A stretch of 64,000 nt of DNA from Bacteroidetes bacterium MedPE-SWsnd-G2 (GCA_001874335.1 MPDE01000002.1:248001-312000), one strand, 5' to 3'; positions 51,301 through 60,525 are shown, counted from the stretch's first letter. Numbers and translations: made by a program. Notes: a model not told the origin generated them from the sequence alone.

Positions 51301-52601
51301 ATCCAACTATCACAATATTTTGGTTTAGACGAGACTTGAGGTTAAATGACAATCATGGCCTCTGGCAGGCACTAAAGGAAAAGAAAAGGGTGCTGCCCAT
51401 ATTTATATTTGACACAACTATTTTAGATCAATTACCTAAAAAAGACAGGAGAATATCGTTTATAATGAAGCATTTAACTTCAATGAATGAGACATTGAAA
51501 TCAAATTACAATTCTGGTATTTCAATTTTCCATGGTGACCCTTTAGAAATTTTTAAGCAACTATCCACTACTTACCAGTTAGAAGATGTCTATTGCAATC
51601 TAGACTATGAACCTTATGGTATTGAAAGAGATAGTCTCATTAAAATGTTTCTAAACGAATCTAACATAAATTTTAACTCATTTAAGGACCATCTAATTCA
51701 TGACCCCACTAATATATTAAAATCAGACCAAACACCTTATGTGGTTTATACTCCATTCTCTAAACTTTGGATTAGTAAATATGCAGCTATAAAGGATGAT
51801 AACTTTCCTTCGGAGACGAAATTGGAGTACTTAATTTCTAAAGACAACAACAAAATACCAACACTAAATTCAATTGGGTTTGAACGTGCATCAACCTCAA
51901 TACAGGACTTTAACTTAACCGATTTGTTTATTGACAATTATGAAGCTAACAGAGACTTTCCTTATTTAGATTCCTCTTCAAAATTAGGTCCGCATTTACG
52001 TTTTGGTACTGTTAGCGTTCGGGAGATAGCAAAAAAAGCCTACAATCGAAATAATCGTATATTTTTAAAAGCTCTAATTTGGAGAGAATTTTTTATTCAT
52101 ATTCTATATCATTTTCCACACAGTATTACAAAAGCATTCAAACCAAAATATGATGCCATTAGATGGAGAAATGACCCTCAAGAATTTGAAGCTTGGTGTA
52201 ACGGAGAAACGGGGTATCCATTAGTTGATGCTGGTATGAGAGAGCTTAATGCAACTGGGTATATGCACAACAGAGTTCGTATGGTAGCTGCAAGTTTTTT
52301 ATGCAAACATTTACTTATTGATTGGCGCTGGGGAGAAGCTTACTTTGCTCATAAATTAAATGATTTTGAATTAGCAAGCAATGTTGGTAATTGGCAATGG
52401 GTTGCTGGTACCGGGGTTGATGCCGCGCCTTATTTTAGAATTTTCAACCCGATTATGCAACTTCAAAAATTTGACAAGCAACATCAATATATCTCCAAAT
52501 GGGTTAACGACTTTTCAACGGAACACTATCCAGAACCGATTGTAGATCATAAAACAGCCCGTTTAAGATGCTTAGAAACTTATAAAAATGCTATAGCATA
52601 A
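51297..52601 (+). CDS. Deoxyribodipyrimidine photolyase / cryptochrome family
   Basis: A 434-residue protein of the photolyase family. The N-terminal alpha/beta antenna domain opens IFWFRRDLRLNDNHGLWQAL. The FAD-binding domain has WREFFIHILYHFP, WCNGETGYPLVDAGMREL, GYMHNRVRMVAASFLCKHLLIDWRWG and the closing FELASNVGNWQWVAGTGVDAAPYFRIFNP, all standard class I CPD photolyase motifs. It repairs cyclobutane pyrimidine dimers with blue light. Last gene of the operon; a hairpin follows at 52605. Confidence 0.93.
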   Translation: MNPTITIFWFRRDLRLNDNHGLWQALKEKKRVLPIFIFDTTILDQLPKKDRRISFIMKHLTSMNETLKSNYNSGISIFHGDPLEIFKQLSTTYQLEDVYCNLDYEPYGIERDSLIKMFLNESNINFNSFKDHLIHDPTNILKSDQTPYVVYTPFSKLWISKYAAIKDDNFPSETKLEYLISKDNNKIPTLNSIGFERASTSIQDFNLTDLFIDNYEANRDFPYLDSSSKLGPHLRFGTVSVREIAKKAYNRNNRIFLKALIWREFFIHILYHFPHSITKAFKPKYDAIRWRNDPQEFEAWCNGETGYPLVDAGMRELNATGYMHNRVRMVAASFLCKHLLIDWRWGEAYFAHKLNDFELASNVGNWQWVAGTGVDAAPYFRIFNPIMQLQKFDKQHQYISKWVNDFSTEHYPEPIVDHKTARLRCLETYKNAIA

Positions 52602-52604
52602 AAA

Positions 52605-52625
52605 AGAGCTTCAAAATGAAGCTCT
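52605..52625. terminator. Hairpin between convergent photolyase and murA
   Basis: AGAGCTTCA, loop AAA, TGAAGCTCT: a perfect 9-bp stem with an A-run on the left (a T-run for the minus strand) but no clear T-run on the right. It most likely ends murA transcription, with weaker effect on the photolyase operon. Confidence 0.65.
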
Positions 52626-52632
52626 ATATAAT

Positions 52633-53943
52633 TTAATCCAATCTTACAATATTTGCTCCAATGGCTCGAAGTCTTTCGTCGATATTCTCATATCCTCTAT
52701 CAATTTGTTCGATATTGTGAATTGTTGATTTTCCTTTTGCAGATAAAGCTGCTATCAATAATGAAATACCAGCTCTAATATCTGGTGATGTCATTGTAGT
52801 TGCTTTTAATTGAGATTTAAAATCGTGACCTATTACACTTGCTCGGTGTGGATCACATAAAATAATTTTTGCCCCCATGTCAATTAATTTATCCACGAAA
52901 AACAATCTACTCTCAAACATTTTTTGATGCACTAAAACACTTCCTCTTGCTTGGGTAGCAATTACTAAAATTATACTTAACAAGTCTGGAGTAAAACCAG
53001 GCCATGGGGCATCAGAAATAGTTAAAATTGATCCATCTATATAATTTTGAATTTCATAACCGTCTTTATGCTCGGGAATAAAGATATCATCACCTCTGCG
53101 TTCTACCGTTATTCCTAACTTTCTAAACACATCTGGTATTTGACCTAAATCATCCCAACTTACATTAGTAATTGTCAATTCACTTTTAGTCATAGCAGCA
53201 AGACCAATCCAACTTCCAATTTCTATCATATCAGGAAGCATTCTATGATCTGTTCCGCCTAATGCATCAACACCTTCAATAGACAACATATTTGATCCAA
53301 CACCAGAAATCTTTGCTCCCATTCTATTTAGCATGTTGCAAAGTTGCTGTAAATATGGCTCGCAAGCTGCATTGTAAATAGTTGTTGTACCTTCTGCTAA
53401 CACTGCAGCCATTACAATATTTGCCGTTCCTGTTACAGAAGCTTCGTCTAAAAGCATGTATGCACCTTTTAGTTTATCTGCTTCTACACCATAAAAATGG
53501 TCTTCTCTATTATATCTAAATTGAGCGCCTAATTTAATAAAGCCTTCAAAATGGGTATCTAATCGTCGTCTTCCAATTTTATCACCTCCAGGTTTAGGAA
53601 TATAACCTTTACCAAATCGTGCCAAAAGTGGTCCTACAATCATAATAGAACCTCTTAAACCTTTACCATCTTCTTTAAATTCTTCAGATTCAAGATACTT
53701 CATATTAACCACATCGGCTTGAAAAGAATAAGATCCGGGACCTAAACGTGTCACCTTTACTCCCAACTTCATTAGAAGGGCAATTAATTTATTGACATCT
53801 ACAATGTCAGGGATATTATTAATTGTAACTTTTTCAGGCGTTAATAAAACTGCACATAAAATTTGTAATGCTTCATTTTTAGCCCCTTGAGGTTGAATGC
53901 TTCCTTTTAATTTAAGTCCGCCTTCTATGATAAATGTACCCAT
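52633..53943 (-). CDS. murA: UDP-N-acetylglucosamine 1-carboxyvinyltransferase, Cys-to-Asp active site
   Basis: A 436-residue EPSP-synthase-fold enzyme: GAKNEALQILCAVLL at the start with the catalytic Lys-Asn, the RGSIMIVGPLLARFG strand, and the C-terminal RAGISLLIAALSAKGKS. It makes the first committed step of peptidoglycan synthesis. The loop that normally reads PGGCxIG reads PGGDKIG here, so D121 replaces the Cys targeted by fosfomycin. Six bases after the DUF4290 stop, so the two are co-transcribed. Confidence 0.93.
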   Translation of the reverse strand: MGTFIIEGGLKLKGSIQPQGAKNEALQILCAVLLTPEKVTINNIPDIVDVNKLIALLMKLGVKVTRLGPGSYSFQADVVNMKYLESEEFKEDGKGLRGSIMIVGPLLARFGKGYIPKPGGDKIGRRRLDTHFEGFIKLGAQFRYNREDHFYGVEADKLKGAYMLLDEASVTGTANIVMAAVLAEGTTTIYNAACEPYLQQLCNMLNRMGAKISGVGSNMLSIEGVDALGGTDHRMLPDMIEIGSWIGLAAMTKSELTITNVSWDDLGQIPDVFRKLGITVERRGDDIFIPEHKDGYEIQNYIDGSILTISDAPWPGFTPDLLSIILVIATQARGSVLVHQKMFESRLFFVDKLIDMGAKIILCDPHRASVIGHDFKSQLKATTMTSPDIRAGISLLIAALSAKGKSTIHNIEQIDRGYENIDERLRAIGANIVRLD

Positions 53944-53948
53944 ACGGT

Positions 53949-54596
53949 TTAATAGCGTTTTCTGTTGCGATTAGAATTATTTGATTTTTTATAGGGTTGC
54001 TTTTTGTTTGAGCTGTATTTCTTCTTGCTTTTCATCAAACTACCAGCATCAGTCAAATCTTCAGAACTTCCTTTTAAATTAATTTTACCATTAGACAATT
54101 CATATAAATGATTAAAAATCACGTAATCTTCTACGGTATCTTTATTCCAGTTAAGGAAACATTTTTTCATATGATTTGCAATAGTATAAACTAAGGCTTC
54201 TTTCATTTCACCTTCTTCCCATGTATTAGCAACGTCAATCATGGTTTTAATATTGTTACCATAAAAACGATACTTCGGAAAATTTTGTGGATATTCTAAA
54301 GGTTCTGGGCGCGCTTGCAATAATTCCTTAGATGGCATATCGTAAGGACAATCAACATCCAATTCAAAATTGGCCATTATAAATAGCTGATCCCATAATT
54401 TATGTTGAAAATCTGGCACATCTCTTAAATGAGGTTGGATATTTCCCATTACAGAAATAATAGCCTTTGCGCTTTTGTTTCTTTCTTCCTTTGTTTCGCG
54501 AGATTTAGCATAGTTTATCATTTTTTGCAAATGTCTTCCATACTCAGGAATAATTAAATGCTCACGCTCTGTATTGTATTCTAAATTATCAATCAA
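53949..54596 (-). CDS. DUF4290 domain protein, probable TTG start
   Basis: The conserved family N-terminus is NLEYNTEREHLIIPEYGRHLQKM. I place the start at the TTG at 54596, giving LIDNLEYNTE. The in-frame ATG at 54653 would prefix a Cys/Ser/Lys-rich stretch (QPSSETSCCKKKYLH) not expected of the family. The body is helical (about 200 residues); its C-terminus is strongly basic (KKKYSSNKKQPYKKSNNSNRNRK). Lies six bases before murA. Function unknown; a nucleic-acid-binding tail is possible. Confidence 0.75.
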   Translation of the reverse strand: MIDNLEYNTEREHLIIPEYGRHLQKMINYAKSRETKEERNKSAKAIISVMGNIQPHLRDVPDFQHKLWDQLFIMANFELDVDCPYDMPSKELLQARPEPLEYPQNFPKYRFYGNNIKTMIDVANTWEEGEMKEALVYTIANHMKKCFLNWNKDTVEDYVIFNHLYELSNGKINLKGSSEDLTDAGSLMKSKKKYSSNKKQPYKKSNNSNRNRKRY

Positions 54597-54683
54597 AATA
54601 TAAATGTGTAGATATTTTTTTTTGCAGCACGAAGTTTCACTGCTTGGCTGCAAAATACAAAAAAATATATAAGAAAATTTATT

Positions 54684-54977
54684 TTAAAGAGAAATTACGC
54701 CTTCAATTTCATTAGCAACTTCTTTATATTTTTCTATAACTGCATCTGGGTTTTTCATTCTTACATTTATAGAAACACTTGTGTATTTACCGTTTTTAGA
54801 AGCCGTTGTAGTTATTACAGCTCCCATGTTGTTAAAAAGGCCTTCCATTTTATCAATTTTAGCAGTATCGGTTTTCACAATAAACTTATACAAATACTCT
54901 GATGGCCAAAGTGCAGTCTCGGTTAGCTGTACTTTTAATTTTTTATAAAATTCTTCAGATTTTTGGTCTTTACTCAT
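54684..54977 (-). CDS. DUF493 (YbeD-like) protein
   Basis: A 97-residue protein with the DUF493 ACT-like fold: FYKKLKVQLTETALWPSEYLYKFIV, ASKNGKYTSVSINVRM and the final NEIEGVISL. I use the ATG at 54977 (MSKDQKSEEFY). The in-frame ATG at 55004 lies upstream of a TATCTTTA -7-like element on the minus strand (55001-54994), so it would probably not be transcribed. Small regulatory-type domain of unknown role; relatives modulate lipoic-acid or other enzymes. Confidence 0.82.
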   Translation of the reverse strand: MSKDQKSEEFYKKLKVQLTETALWPSEYLYKFIVKTDTAKIDKMEGLFNNMGAVITTTASKNGKYTSVSINVRMKNPDAVIEKYKEVANEIEGVISL

Positions 54978-55066
54978 GCTCAAATTTTTGCTGTAAAGAT
55001 ACATTTTAGTTTACATTTTTTATTTAATATATTAATTCCGAATTTTGCAGTTAAAGTTTCCCTGTT

Positions 55067-55606
55067 TTGAATACAAAAAAAGTTGTTATTACCGGTGGTC
55101 CTGGTACGGGTAAGTCTTCTATTATTAATGAATTAATGAGTAGAGGGTTTGATTGTTTTGAAGAAATTTCAAGACAAGTAACCTTGGATGCAAGAAAAAA
55201 TGGAGTGGACCAATTATTTTTAACGCAACCACTTTTGTTTAGTGAACTATTGTTAGAAGGACGTCTAAACCAATTTAAAGCTGCAAACAGCACAGAATCT
55301 GACCTGGTGTTTTTGGACCGAGGCATTCCTGATGTTTTGGCATATATGGATTATGCCGATAGTTCTTTCCCAAAATCGTTTACTCAAACCTGTAAAAATA
55401 ACAGTTATGATAAGGTGTTTATTGCTGCACCTTGGGAAGATATTTTTGAAAGTGATAGCGAACGCTATGAATCTTTTGATCAGGCAAAGAAAATACACAG
55501 CCAATTAATTAACACTTATAAATATTACAATTACGAACTTATTGATATTCCTTTTGGAAGTATTTCTAATCGTACCGATTTTATTTTGGATGTGCTAAAT
55601 CAATAA
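55067..55606 (+). CDS. AAA-type ATP/GTP-binding protein, TTG start
   Basis: A 179-residue P-loop protein (AAA_28-like). Walker A is GGPGTGKS at residues 10-17, and a Walker-B-like acidic pair follows in LVFLDRGIPDV. The start is TTG at 55067 (TTG AAT ACA AAA AAA); no ATG lies closer upstream. It is followed two bases later by recQ. Related proteins are nucleotide kinases or ATPases of unknown role; a function cannot be assigned. Confidence 0.78.
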   Translation: MNTKKVVITGGPGTGKSSIINELMSRGFDCFEEISRQVTLDARKNGVDQLFLTQPLLFSELLLEGRLNQFKAANSTESDLVFLDRGIPDVLAYMDYADSSFPKSFTQTCKNNSYDKVFIAAPWEDIFESDSERYESFDQAKKIHSQLINTYKYYNYELIDIPFGSISNRTDFILDVLNQ

Positions 55607-55608
55607 TA

Positions 55609-57507
55609 ATGGAGCATCCCATTACAATTTTAGAGCGTTACTGGCAATTTACGTCTTTTAGACCGATGCAAGAATCAATAATTGAATCTGTATTGAACAA
55701 TGAAGACACCTTAGCGCTTTTACCTACTGGAGGAGGAAAATCTATTTGTTTCCAAATTCCTGCATTGGCAAAAGATGGGATTTGCATTGTAATATCACCG
55801 TTGGTCGCTTTAATGAAAGACCAAGTAAATAGCCTTATGCAAAAAGGTATTAAAGCCATGGCTTTAACAAGTGGTCTTAAATACAACGAATTAGATAACA
55901 TGCTTGATAATTGCATTTATGGCAATTACAAATTTCTTTATTTGTCACCAGAGCGCTTACAACAGGATATCGTACAAGCTCGAATAAAACGAATGAACGT
56001 TAACCTAATTGCTGTAGATGAAGCTCATTGTATTTCGCAATGGGGTAGCGATTTTAGACCAGCCTATAAAAACATTAAACTTTTAAGAGATTTACACCCA
56101 AGTGTAAATATTGTTGCACTAACTGCTACCGCAAAGCCTGAAGTGATAGAAGAAATTTTATCAGATTTAGATACTTTAAATCCTAAGGTGTTTAGAGGTT
56201 CATTTGCTCGACCTAACATTTCATATATTGTAATGCATGCTGAAGACAAGCATTACAAAATTGATCAAATTTTAAAACGCTACTCTGGGCCCTCAATTAT
56301 TTATGTACGAAGCAGAAAAGCTTCTGTCGAAATTAGCGATTTCCTAATTTCAAAAGGATATGAAAGTACATTTTACCACGGCGGTATAACCAATAAAGAA
56401 AAGCAAGATAGACTTTACCAATGGACTCATAATCAAAAACCAATAATGGTAGCAACTACAGCCTTTGGAATGGGAATTGACAAAGCCGATGTACAAACCA
56501 TAATACATGTAAATCTACCTGAAAGTCTAGAAAGTTATTATCAAGAAGCAGGAAGAGCTGGAAGAAACAATGAAGAAGCATATGCTATAATTTTAAAAGA
56601 CAATAGTGATGAAAACCGCTTAAAAAGTCAATTTTTAAGCGCACTTCCAGATGTTTCTTATATCAAAATGATATATAGAAAATTATGTAACTACTTTCAA
56701 ATTTCCTATGGAGAAGGACAGGATTTATCATTTCAGTTTAATTTTAATGATTTCTGTAAAACCTATAACCTCCAATCTTTAGTAACCTTCAATGCTCTTC
56801 AACGCTTAGATAGAACAAGCGTAATTAGCTTATCACAGCAGTTTAATTATCAAACTAAAGTTCAATTTTTAATTGAAAGTCAAGCGCTAAACACTTATGT
56901 GCAAACACGACAACACCTTTCATTACTTATAAAGGCGCTTTTAAGAACCTACGGCGGAATTTTTGAACATCTTTTAAAAATAAACATCATCTTACTGGCA
57001 GATAAGACCAGGTTGGATGAAACCGAAGTCATTTCGCAGCTTCGTCAATTAGAGGCTGATGGTATAATTGAATTTAAACATTCTAACACCGATTCAGAAT
57101 TAACATTTATTGCTCCAAGAGAAGACGATAGCACCATTAATAGAATATCTAAAACGATTACACAGCTAAATACTTTAAAAACAAATCAAATAGAGTCTGT
57201 TATAAAGTATATTAATAATGATACTAAGTGTAAAAGTTTACAACTACAACACTACTTTGGAGAAGATACTAAAACTGAATGTGGAAAATGTTCGGTATGT
57301 CGGTCAAATGAAAAAACAAGCAAAGCTTCTTCAGTAGATATAAAATCACAAATTATCAACCTGCTAAAAGAACAACCTCTTAATAGTAGGCTCATCTTAG
57401 AACAGGTAAATTGTTCAGAAGATCAACTTATTGAAATATTAAAAGAAATGATGGGATTGCAGCAAATAAAACTTACTGCATCTAATGCATTTACTTTAAC
57501 AAAATAA
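55609..57507 (+). CDS. recQ: RecQ family ATP-dependent DNA helicase
   Basis: A 632-residue superfamily 2 helicase. It shows Walker A G-G-G-K-S (residues 41-45), DEAH (137-140), motif III LTATAKPEV, motif V TTAFGMGIDKADVQ and motif VI YYQEAGRAGRNN. The zinc region has CxxCxxC-type cysteines (ECGKCSVCRS) with an upstream Cys. The C-terminal part resembles a winged helix rather than a full HRDC domain. It unwinds recombination and replication intermediates. Two bases after the ATPase gene. Confidence 0.93.
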   Translation: MEHPITILERYWQFTSFRPMQESIIESVLNNEDTLALLPTGGGKSICFQIPALAKDGICIVISPLVALMKDQVNSLMQKGIKAMALTSGLKYNELDNMLDNCIYGNYKFLYLSPERLQQDIVQARIKRMNVNLIAVDEAHCISQWGSDFRPAYKNIKLLRDLHPSVNIVALTATAKPEVIEEILSDLDTLNPKVFRGSFARPNISYIVMHAEDKHYKIDQILKRYSGPSIIYVRSRKASVEISDFLISKGYESTFYHGGITNKEKQDRLYQWTHNQKPIMVATTAFGMGIDKADVQTIIHVNLPESLESYYQEAGRAGRNNEEAYAIILKDNSDENRLKSQFLSALPDVSYIKMIYRKLCNYFQISYGEGQDLSFQFNFNDFCKTYNLQSLVTFNALQRLDRTSVISLSQQFNYQTKVQFLIESQALNTYVQTRQHLSLLIKALLRTYGGIFEHLLKINIILLADKTRLDETEVISQLRQLEADGIIEFKHSNTDSELTFIAPREDDSTINRISKTITQLNTLKTNQIESVIKYINNDTKCKSLQLQHYFGEDTKTECGKCSVCRSNEKTSKASSVDIKSQIINLLKEQPLNSRLILEQVNCSEDQLIEILKEMMGLQQIKLTASNAFTLTK

Positions 57508-57526
57508 AATTACAGAATAGCATAAT

Positions 57527-58474
57527 ATGAAAAGTTTAAGAATAGTATTTATGGGTACTCCTGATTTTGCAGTTCATGCCTTAGATCAGTTAATCCAAAA
57601 CAATTATAATATAGTTGGAGTTATTACAGCACCCGATAAACCAGCTGGACGAGGTAGAAAATTAAATCAATCTGCAGTAAAAAAATACGCCGACCAACAT
57701 AATTTAAACTTATTACAACCTACTAATTTAAAAGATGAAGATTTTTTAAAAACGCTAAAACAATTAAATGCCGATTTACAAATAATCGTTGCTTTTAGGA
57801 TGCTTCCTAAGGTGGTTTGGGACATGCCAAAACACGGTACTTTTAATCTACACGCTTCTTTGTTACCACAATATAGAGGAGCCGCACCTATTCATTGGAG
57901 CATCATTAACGGTGAAACAAAAACTGGAGTGACTACTTTTTTCATTGATGAGAAAATTGACACAGGAGCCATTATATTAAAAGAGGAAACTAATATAGGT
58001 GCAACAGAAACTGTAGGCGAGTTGCATGACAGACTAATGCAAATTGGTGCTGAACTTATTATTAAAACCGTAGACCTAATTGAAGAAGGTAAGGTAAACC
58101 CAGTAATTCAACCTTCAGACACACCAATTAGAACTGCCTACAAGCTAAATCCGGATAATTGCAGAATAGATTGGACAGATGGCTTAGATAATATATTTAA
58201 TAAAATTAGAGGTCTTAATCCCTTTCCTGCTGCTTGGACAGAATTGCATAATAATGATACGGTTATTAAAGTAAAAATATTTGCGATTGAAAAATTGGCT
58301 GTGGAACATAATATTGAAAAAGGTAAATTAGTAATTGAGGATAAAAAGATGAAAATTGCGGTCACTAATGGCTTTATTATCATAAATGAATTGCAATTGG
58401 CTGGAAAAAGAAAAATGGATGTAAAATCTCTATTAAATGGTTACCAGTTCTCAAACAATGCAAAACTTCTGTAA
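57527..58474 (+). CDS. fmt: Methionyl-tRNA formyltransferase
   Basis: A 315-residue formyltransferase with the 10-formyl-THF-binding catalytic set N107, H109 (GTFNLHASLLPQYRGAAP) and D145 (FIDEKIDTGAII), and a C-terminal OB-like domain starting near residue 205. It formylates initiator Met-tRNA. Nineteen bases after recQ in the same direction. A 190-base gap with the HU promoter follows. Confidence 0.95.
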   Translation: MKSLRIVFMGTPDFAVHALDQLIQNNYNIVGVITAPDKPAGRGRKLNQSAVKKYADQHNLNLLQPTNLKDEDFLKTLKQLNADLQIIVAFRMLPKVVWDMPKHGTFNLHASLLPQYRGAAPIHWSIINGETKTGVTTFFIDEKIDTGAIILKEETNIGATETVGELHDRLMQIGAELIIKTVDLIEEGKVNPVIQPSDTPIRTAYKLNPDNCRIDWTDGLDNIFNKIRGLNPFPAAWTELHNNDTVIKVKIFAIEKLAVEHNIEKGKLVIEDKKMKIAVTNGFIIINELQLAGKRKMDVKSLLNGYQFSNNAKLL

Positions 58475-58578
58475 ACCCCTATTATCAGTGATATTGATAA
58501 AAAACTACAAAAATCAAGTCCCTTTATTAACAAATAGGTAAAGTTATTAACAAATCCCCCTATTTCCCTTGCTATTAC

Positions 58579-58608
58579 TTGCATAGGAAGATAATCCGTA
58601 TAAATTTG
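58579..58608 (+). promoter_or_regulatory. Promoter of the HU gene
   Basis: TTG at 58579-58581, a 19-base spacer and TAAATTTG at 58601-58608: a full match to the Bacteroidota sigma-70 consensus. A transcript starting about 58615 would have a 50-base leader before the ATG at 58665. Confidence 0.75.
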
Positions 58609-58664
58609 TAAGAGGATTTAACAAAAGTTTAACCCAACTATTTAATAATTAAAAACTTATTTTT

Positions 58665-58937
58665 ATGAACAAAACAGATTTAATCAATGGAATGGCAGAA
58701 AATGCTGGAATCACTAAGGCAGCTGCTAAAAAAGCATTAGATTCATTATTAATTGATATCGAAGGATCTTTACAAAAAGGTAACCGCGTATCTTTAGTAG
58801 GATTTGGTTCTTGGTCAGTTTCTAAAAGAGCTGCAAGAGAAGGAAGAAATCCTCAAACTGGAAAAACAATCAAAATTAAAGCTAAAAACGTAGTAAAGTT
58901 TAAAGCTGGTTCTGATTTAAATGGAGCTATCAACTAA
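58665..58937 (+). CDS. HU family DNA-binding protein
   Basis: A 90-residue histone-like protein. It shows MNKTDLINGMAENAGITKAAAKKALDS, the dimer core VSLVGFGSWSVSKRAAREGRNPQTGK with the DNA-intercalating Pro arm, and KNVVKFKAGSDL. Codon use looks optimised (highly expressed). Its own consensus promoter and a strong terminator make it a single-gene unit. Confidence 0.95.
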   Translation: MNKTDLINGMAENAGITKAAAKKALDSLLIDIEGSLQKGNRVSLVGFGSWSVSKRAAREGRNPQTGKTIKIKAKNVVKFKAGSDLNGAIN

Positions 58938-58956
58938 ACGTTGTACACATAAATGT

Positions 58957-58983
58957 AAAACCCACCAATTTGGTGGGTTTTTT
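58957..58983 (+). terminator. Intrinsic terminator of the HU gene
   Basis: AAAACCCACCA, loop ATT, TGGTGGGTTTT followed by more T: an 11-bp GC-containing stem with U-tract, 20 bases after the HU stop. Confidence 0.9.
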
Positions 58984-59070
58984 ATTTGCATAAAATAACC
59001 AACAAACAACATCTAATAATTGGAAATCCGGAAATAAAAATCTATATTTAATTACAATATAAGTAAGCCT

Positions 59071-59631
59071 ATGATTATTTCCCAACCAAAAAAAGGACAC
59101 TTATTAATATCAGAACCTTCCATAATGGGAGATTTGTCCTTTAACCGTTCTGTAATTTTACTCAGTGATCATACTGCTGAGGGATCAATAGGTTTTATTC
59201 TCAACAAACCTTTAGAATACAAATTAAAAGATTTGGTTCCAGAAAGCAATAGCGACTTTCAAGTCTATAATGGAGGACCAGTCGAACAAGACAATCTTTA
59301 TTTTATCCACAAAGTCCCCGAGATGATTCCTGGAAGTATAGAGATTTCATTAGGCATTTATTGGGGAGGAGATTTTGATACAGTACTTGAACTTATGCAA
59401 TCAAATAAAATTGATCAATCTCAAATACTATTCTTTTTAGGGTATTCTGGATGGGAACCAAACCAGCTCGTAGACGAACTTGAAAACAACTCGTGGGTAA
59501 TCTCCGAAAACAAATATCAGCATGAGTTAATTTCAAAATGTAGTGACTCATTTTGGAAAGAAAATATGTTGAATTTAGGTGGTGAATATAGTATTTGGTC
59601 AAATGCGCCTGAAGATCCTACTTTTAACTAG
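59071..59631 (+). CDS. YqgE/AlgH family protein (UPF0301)
   Basis: A 186-residue protein with the family blocks LLISEPSIMGDLSFNRSVILLSDH, GSIGFILNKPLEY, YNGGPVEQDNLYFIH and FFLGYSGWEPNQLVDELENNSW. Function unknown; AlgH in Pseudomonas is linked to alginate and quorum control, not transferable here. Its last eight bases overlap the convergent aminotransferase gene, so there is no room for a terminator between them. Confidence 0.92.
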   Translation: MIISQPKKGHLLISEPSIMGDLSFNRSVILLSDHTAEGSIGFILNKPLEYKLKDLVPESNSDFQVYNGGPVEQDNLYFIHKVPEMIPGSIEISLGIYWGGDFDTVLELMQSNKIDQSQILFFLGYSGWEPNQLVDELENNSWVISENKYQHELISKCSDSFWKENMLNLGGEYSIWSNAPEDPTFN

Positions 59632-60472
59632 ACAACCTTACTCTTACATTTAATTTATCCAACAAGGTTTTAGACACTTCTGTATTAAACTGTTTTTTCC
59701 TGTAATTAGTAATAGGCTGAATTCCTTTAATTACATTAGTCACGAAACACTCATCGGCTTTTTGAATTTCAAATGGGGAAATAGATTCTTCAACCAATTC
59801 CATGCCTTCCCATTTACCAATAATATCAATAATTTGTTTACGCATAACGCCTTTTAAACAACCATCTGTTAAAGGTGGTGTTTTAATCACATTTCCTTTT
59901 ACCAAAAAGAAATTTCCGCTAATGCTCTCAACTACCATTTTGTTGGTATTAAGCAATAGGCAACTATCCCAATTATTTTCTTTGGCATAAATCCCTGAGA
60001 TAACATTTATGGCTTTGTTATTAGATTTCATACCTGATAACAAATTGGGAGCGATAAAAAAGTCTTTGTAAAGATCTACCCTAAATGGAGTATCATAAAT
60101 TTGATACAATTCTTGATCAGCATTTTCCACTTGGATGATAAAATTCACATCGTTAGTTTCCGGACTATACTTCCCTCCTATTTTACGATCTACGGTAAGT
60201 CTAACTCGCGCCGGACTCTTCATTAAACCATTAACTTTAATTGTAGACTCCATTTGTTCTTGAAGGTATTCCATAGTAAAACTCATAGGAATTTCCATCC
60301 TCAAAATACGCATAGAAGCCATTAGTCTAAAATAGTGATCCTCCCAAAACAGCAGTTTCCCATTATTAGATTTTATAGTTTCAAATAGAGCATCTCCATA
60401 TTGATATCCTCTATTATTCACATCTAAGCTTGCCGCATTTGGCAAGACCAATTTTCCGTTAATATTAACCAT
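59624..60472 (-). CDS. Class IV PLP-dependent aminotransferase
   Basis: A 282-residue fold-type IV enzyme. It shows NNRGYQYGDALFETIKSNNGKLLFWEDHYFRL (N-terminal hallmark, quoted in pieces in family descriptions), the Schiff-base Lys region GMKSNNKAINVISGIYAKENNWD, and ESISGNFFLVKGNVIKTPPL with KGVMR. Family members are branched-chain or D-amino-acid aminotransferases or aminodeoxychorismate lyase; the last or a D-amino-acid enzyme is more likely from length. The ATG directly follows the U-tract of a terminator-like hairpin. Confidence 0.88.
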   Translation of the reverse strand: MVNINGKLVLPNAASLDVNNRGYQYGDALFETIKSNNGKLLFWEDHYFRLMASMRILRMEIPMSFTMEYLQEQMESTIKVNGLMKSPARVRLTVDRKIGGKYSPETNDVNFIIQVENADQELYQIYDTPFRVDLYKDFFIAPNLLSGMKSNNKAINVISGIYAKENNWDSCLLLNTNKMVVESISGNFFLVKGNVIKTPPLTDGCLKGVMRKQIIDIIGKWEGMELVEESISPFEIQKADECFVTNVIKGIQPITNYRKKQFNTEVSKTLLDKLNVRVRLSS

Positions 60473-60506
60473 AAAAAAAGTCCCAATTAAAATTGGGACA
60501 AATATA
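60473..60506 (-). terminator. Terminator-like hairpin with U-tract abutting the aminotransferase ATG
   Basis: On the minus strand GTCCCAATT and AATTGGGAC (60499-60480) form a perfect hairpin followed by a run of seven T directly before the ATG at 60472. A TATATTTG element (60506-60499) overlaps the left arm. The hairpin ends the START-domain gene (stop at 60526) and may also attenuate the aminotransferase. Confidence 0.7.
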
Positions 60507-60525
60507 ATTTAAATTTCTGCTTCTA

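Noticed and set aside
54597-54653. ATG at 54653 as start of the DUF4290 gene
   Set aside because: It would add a Cys/Lys-rich stretch before the conserved N-terminus; the TTG at 54596 fits the family better.
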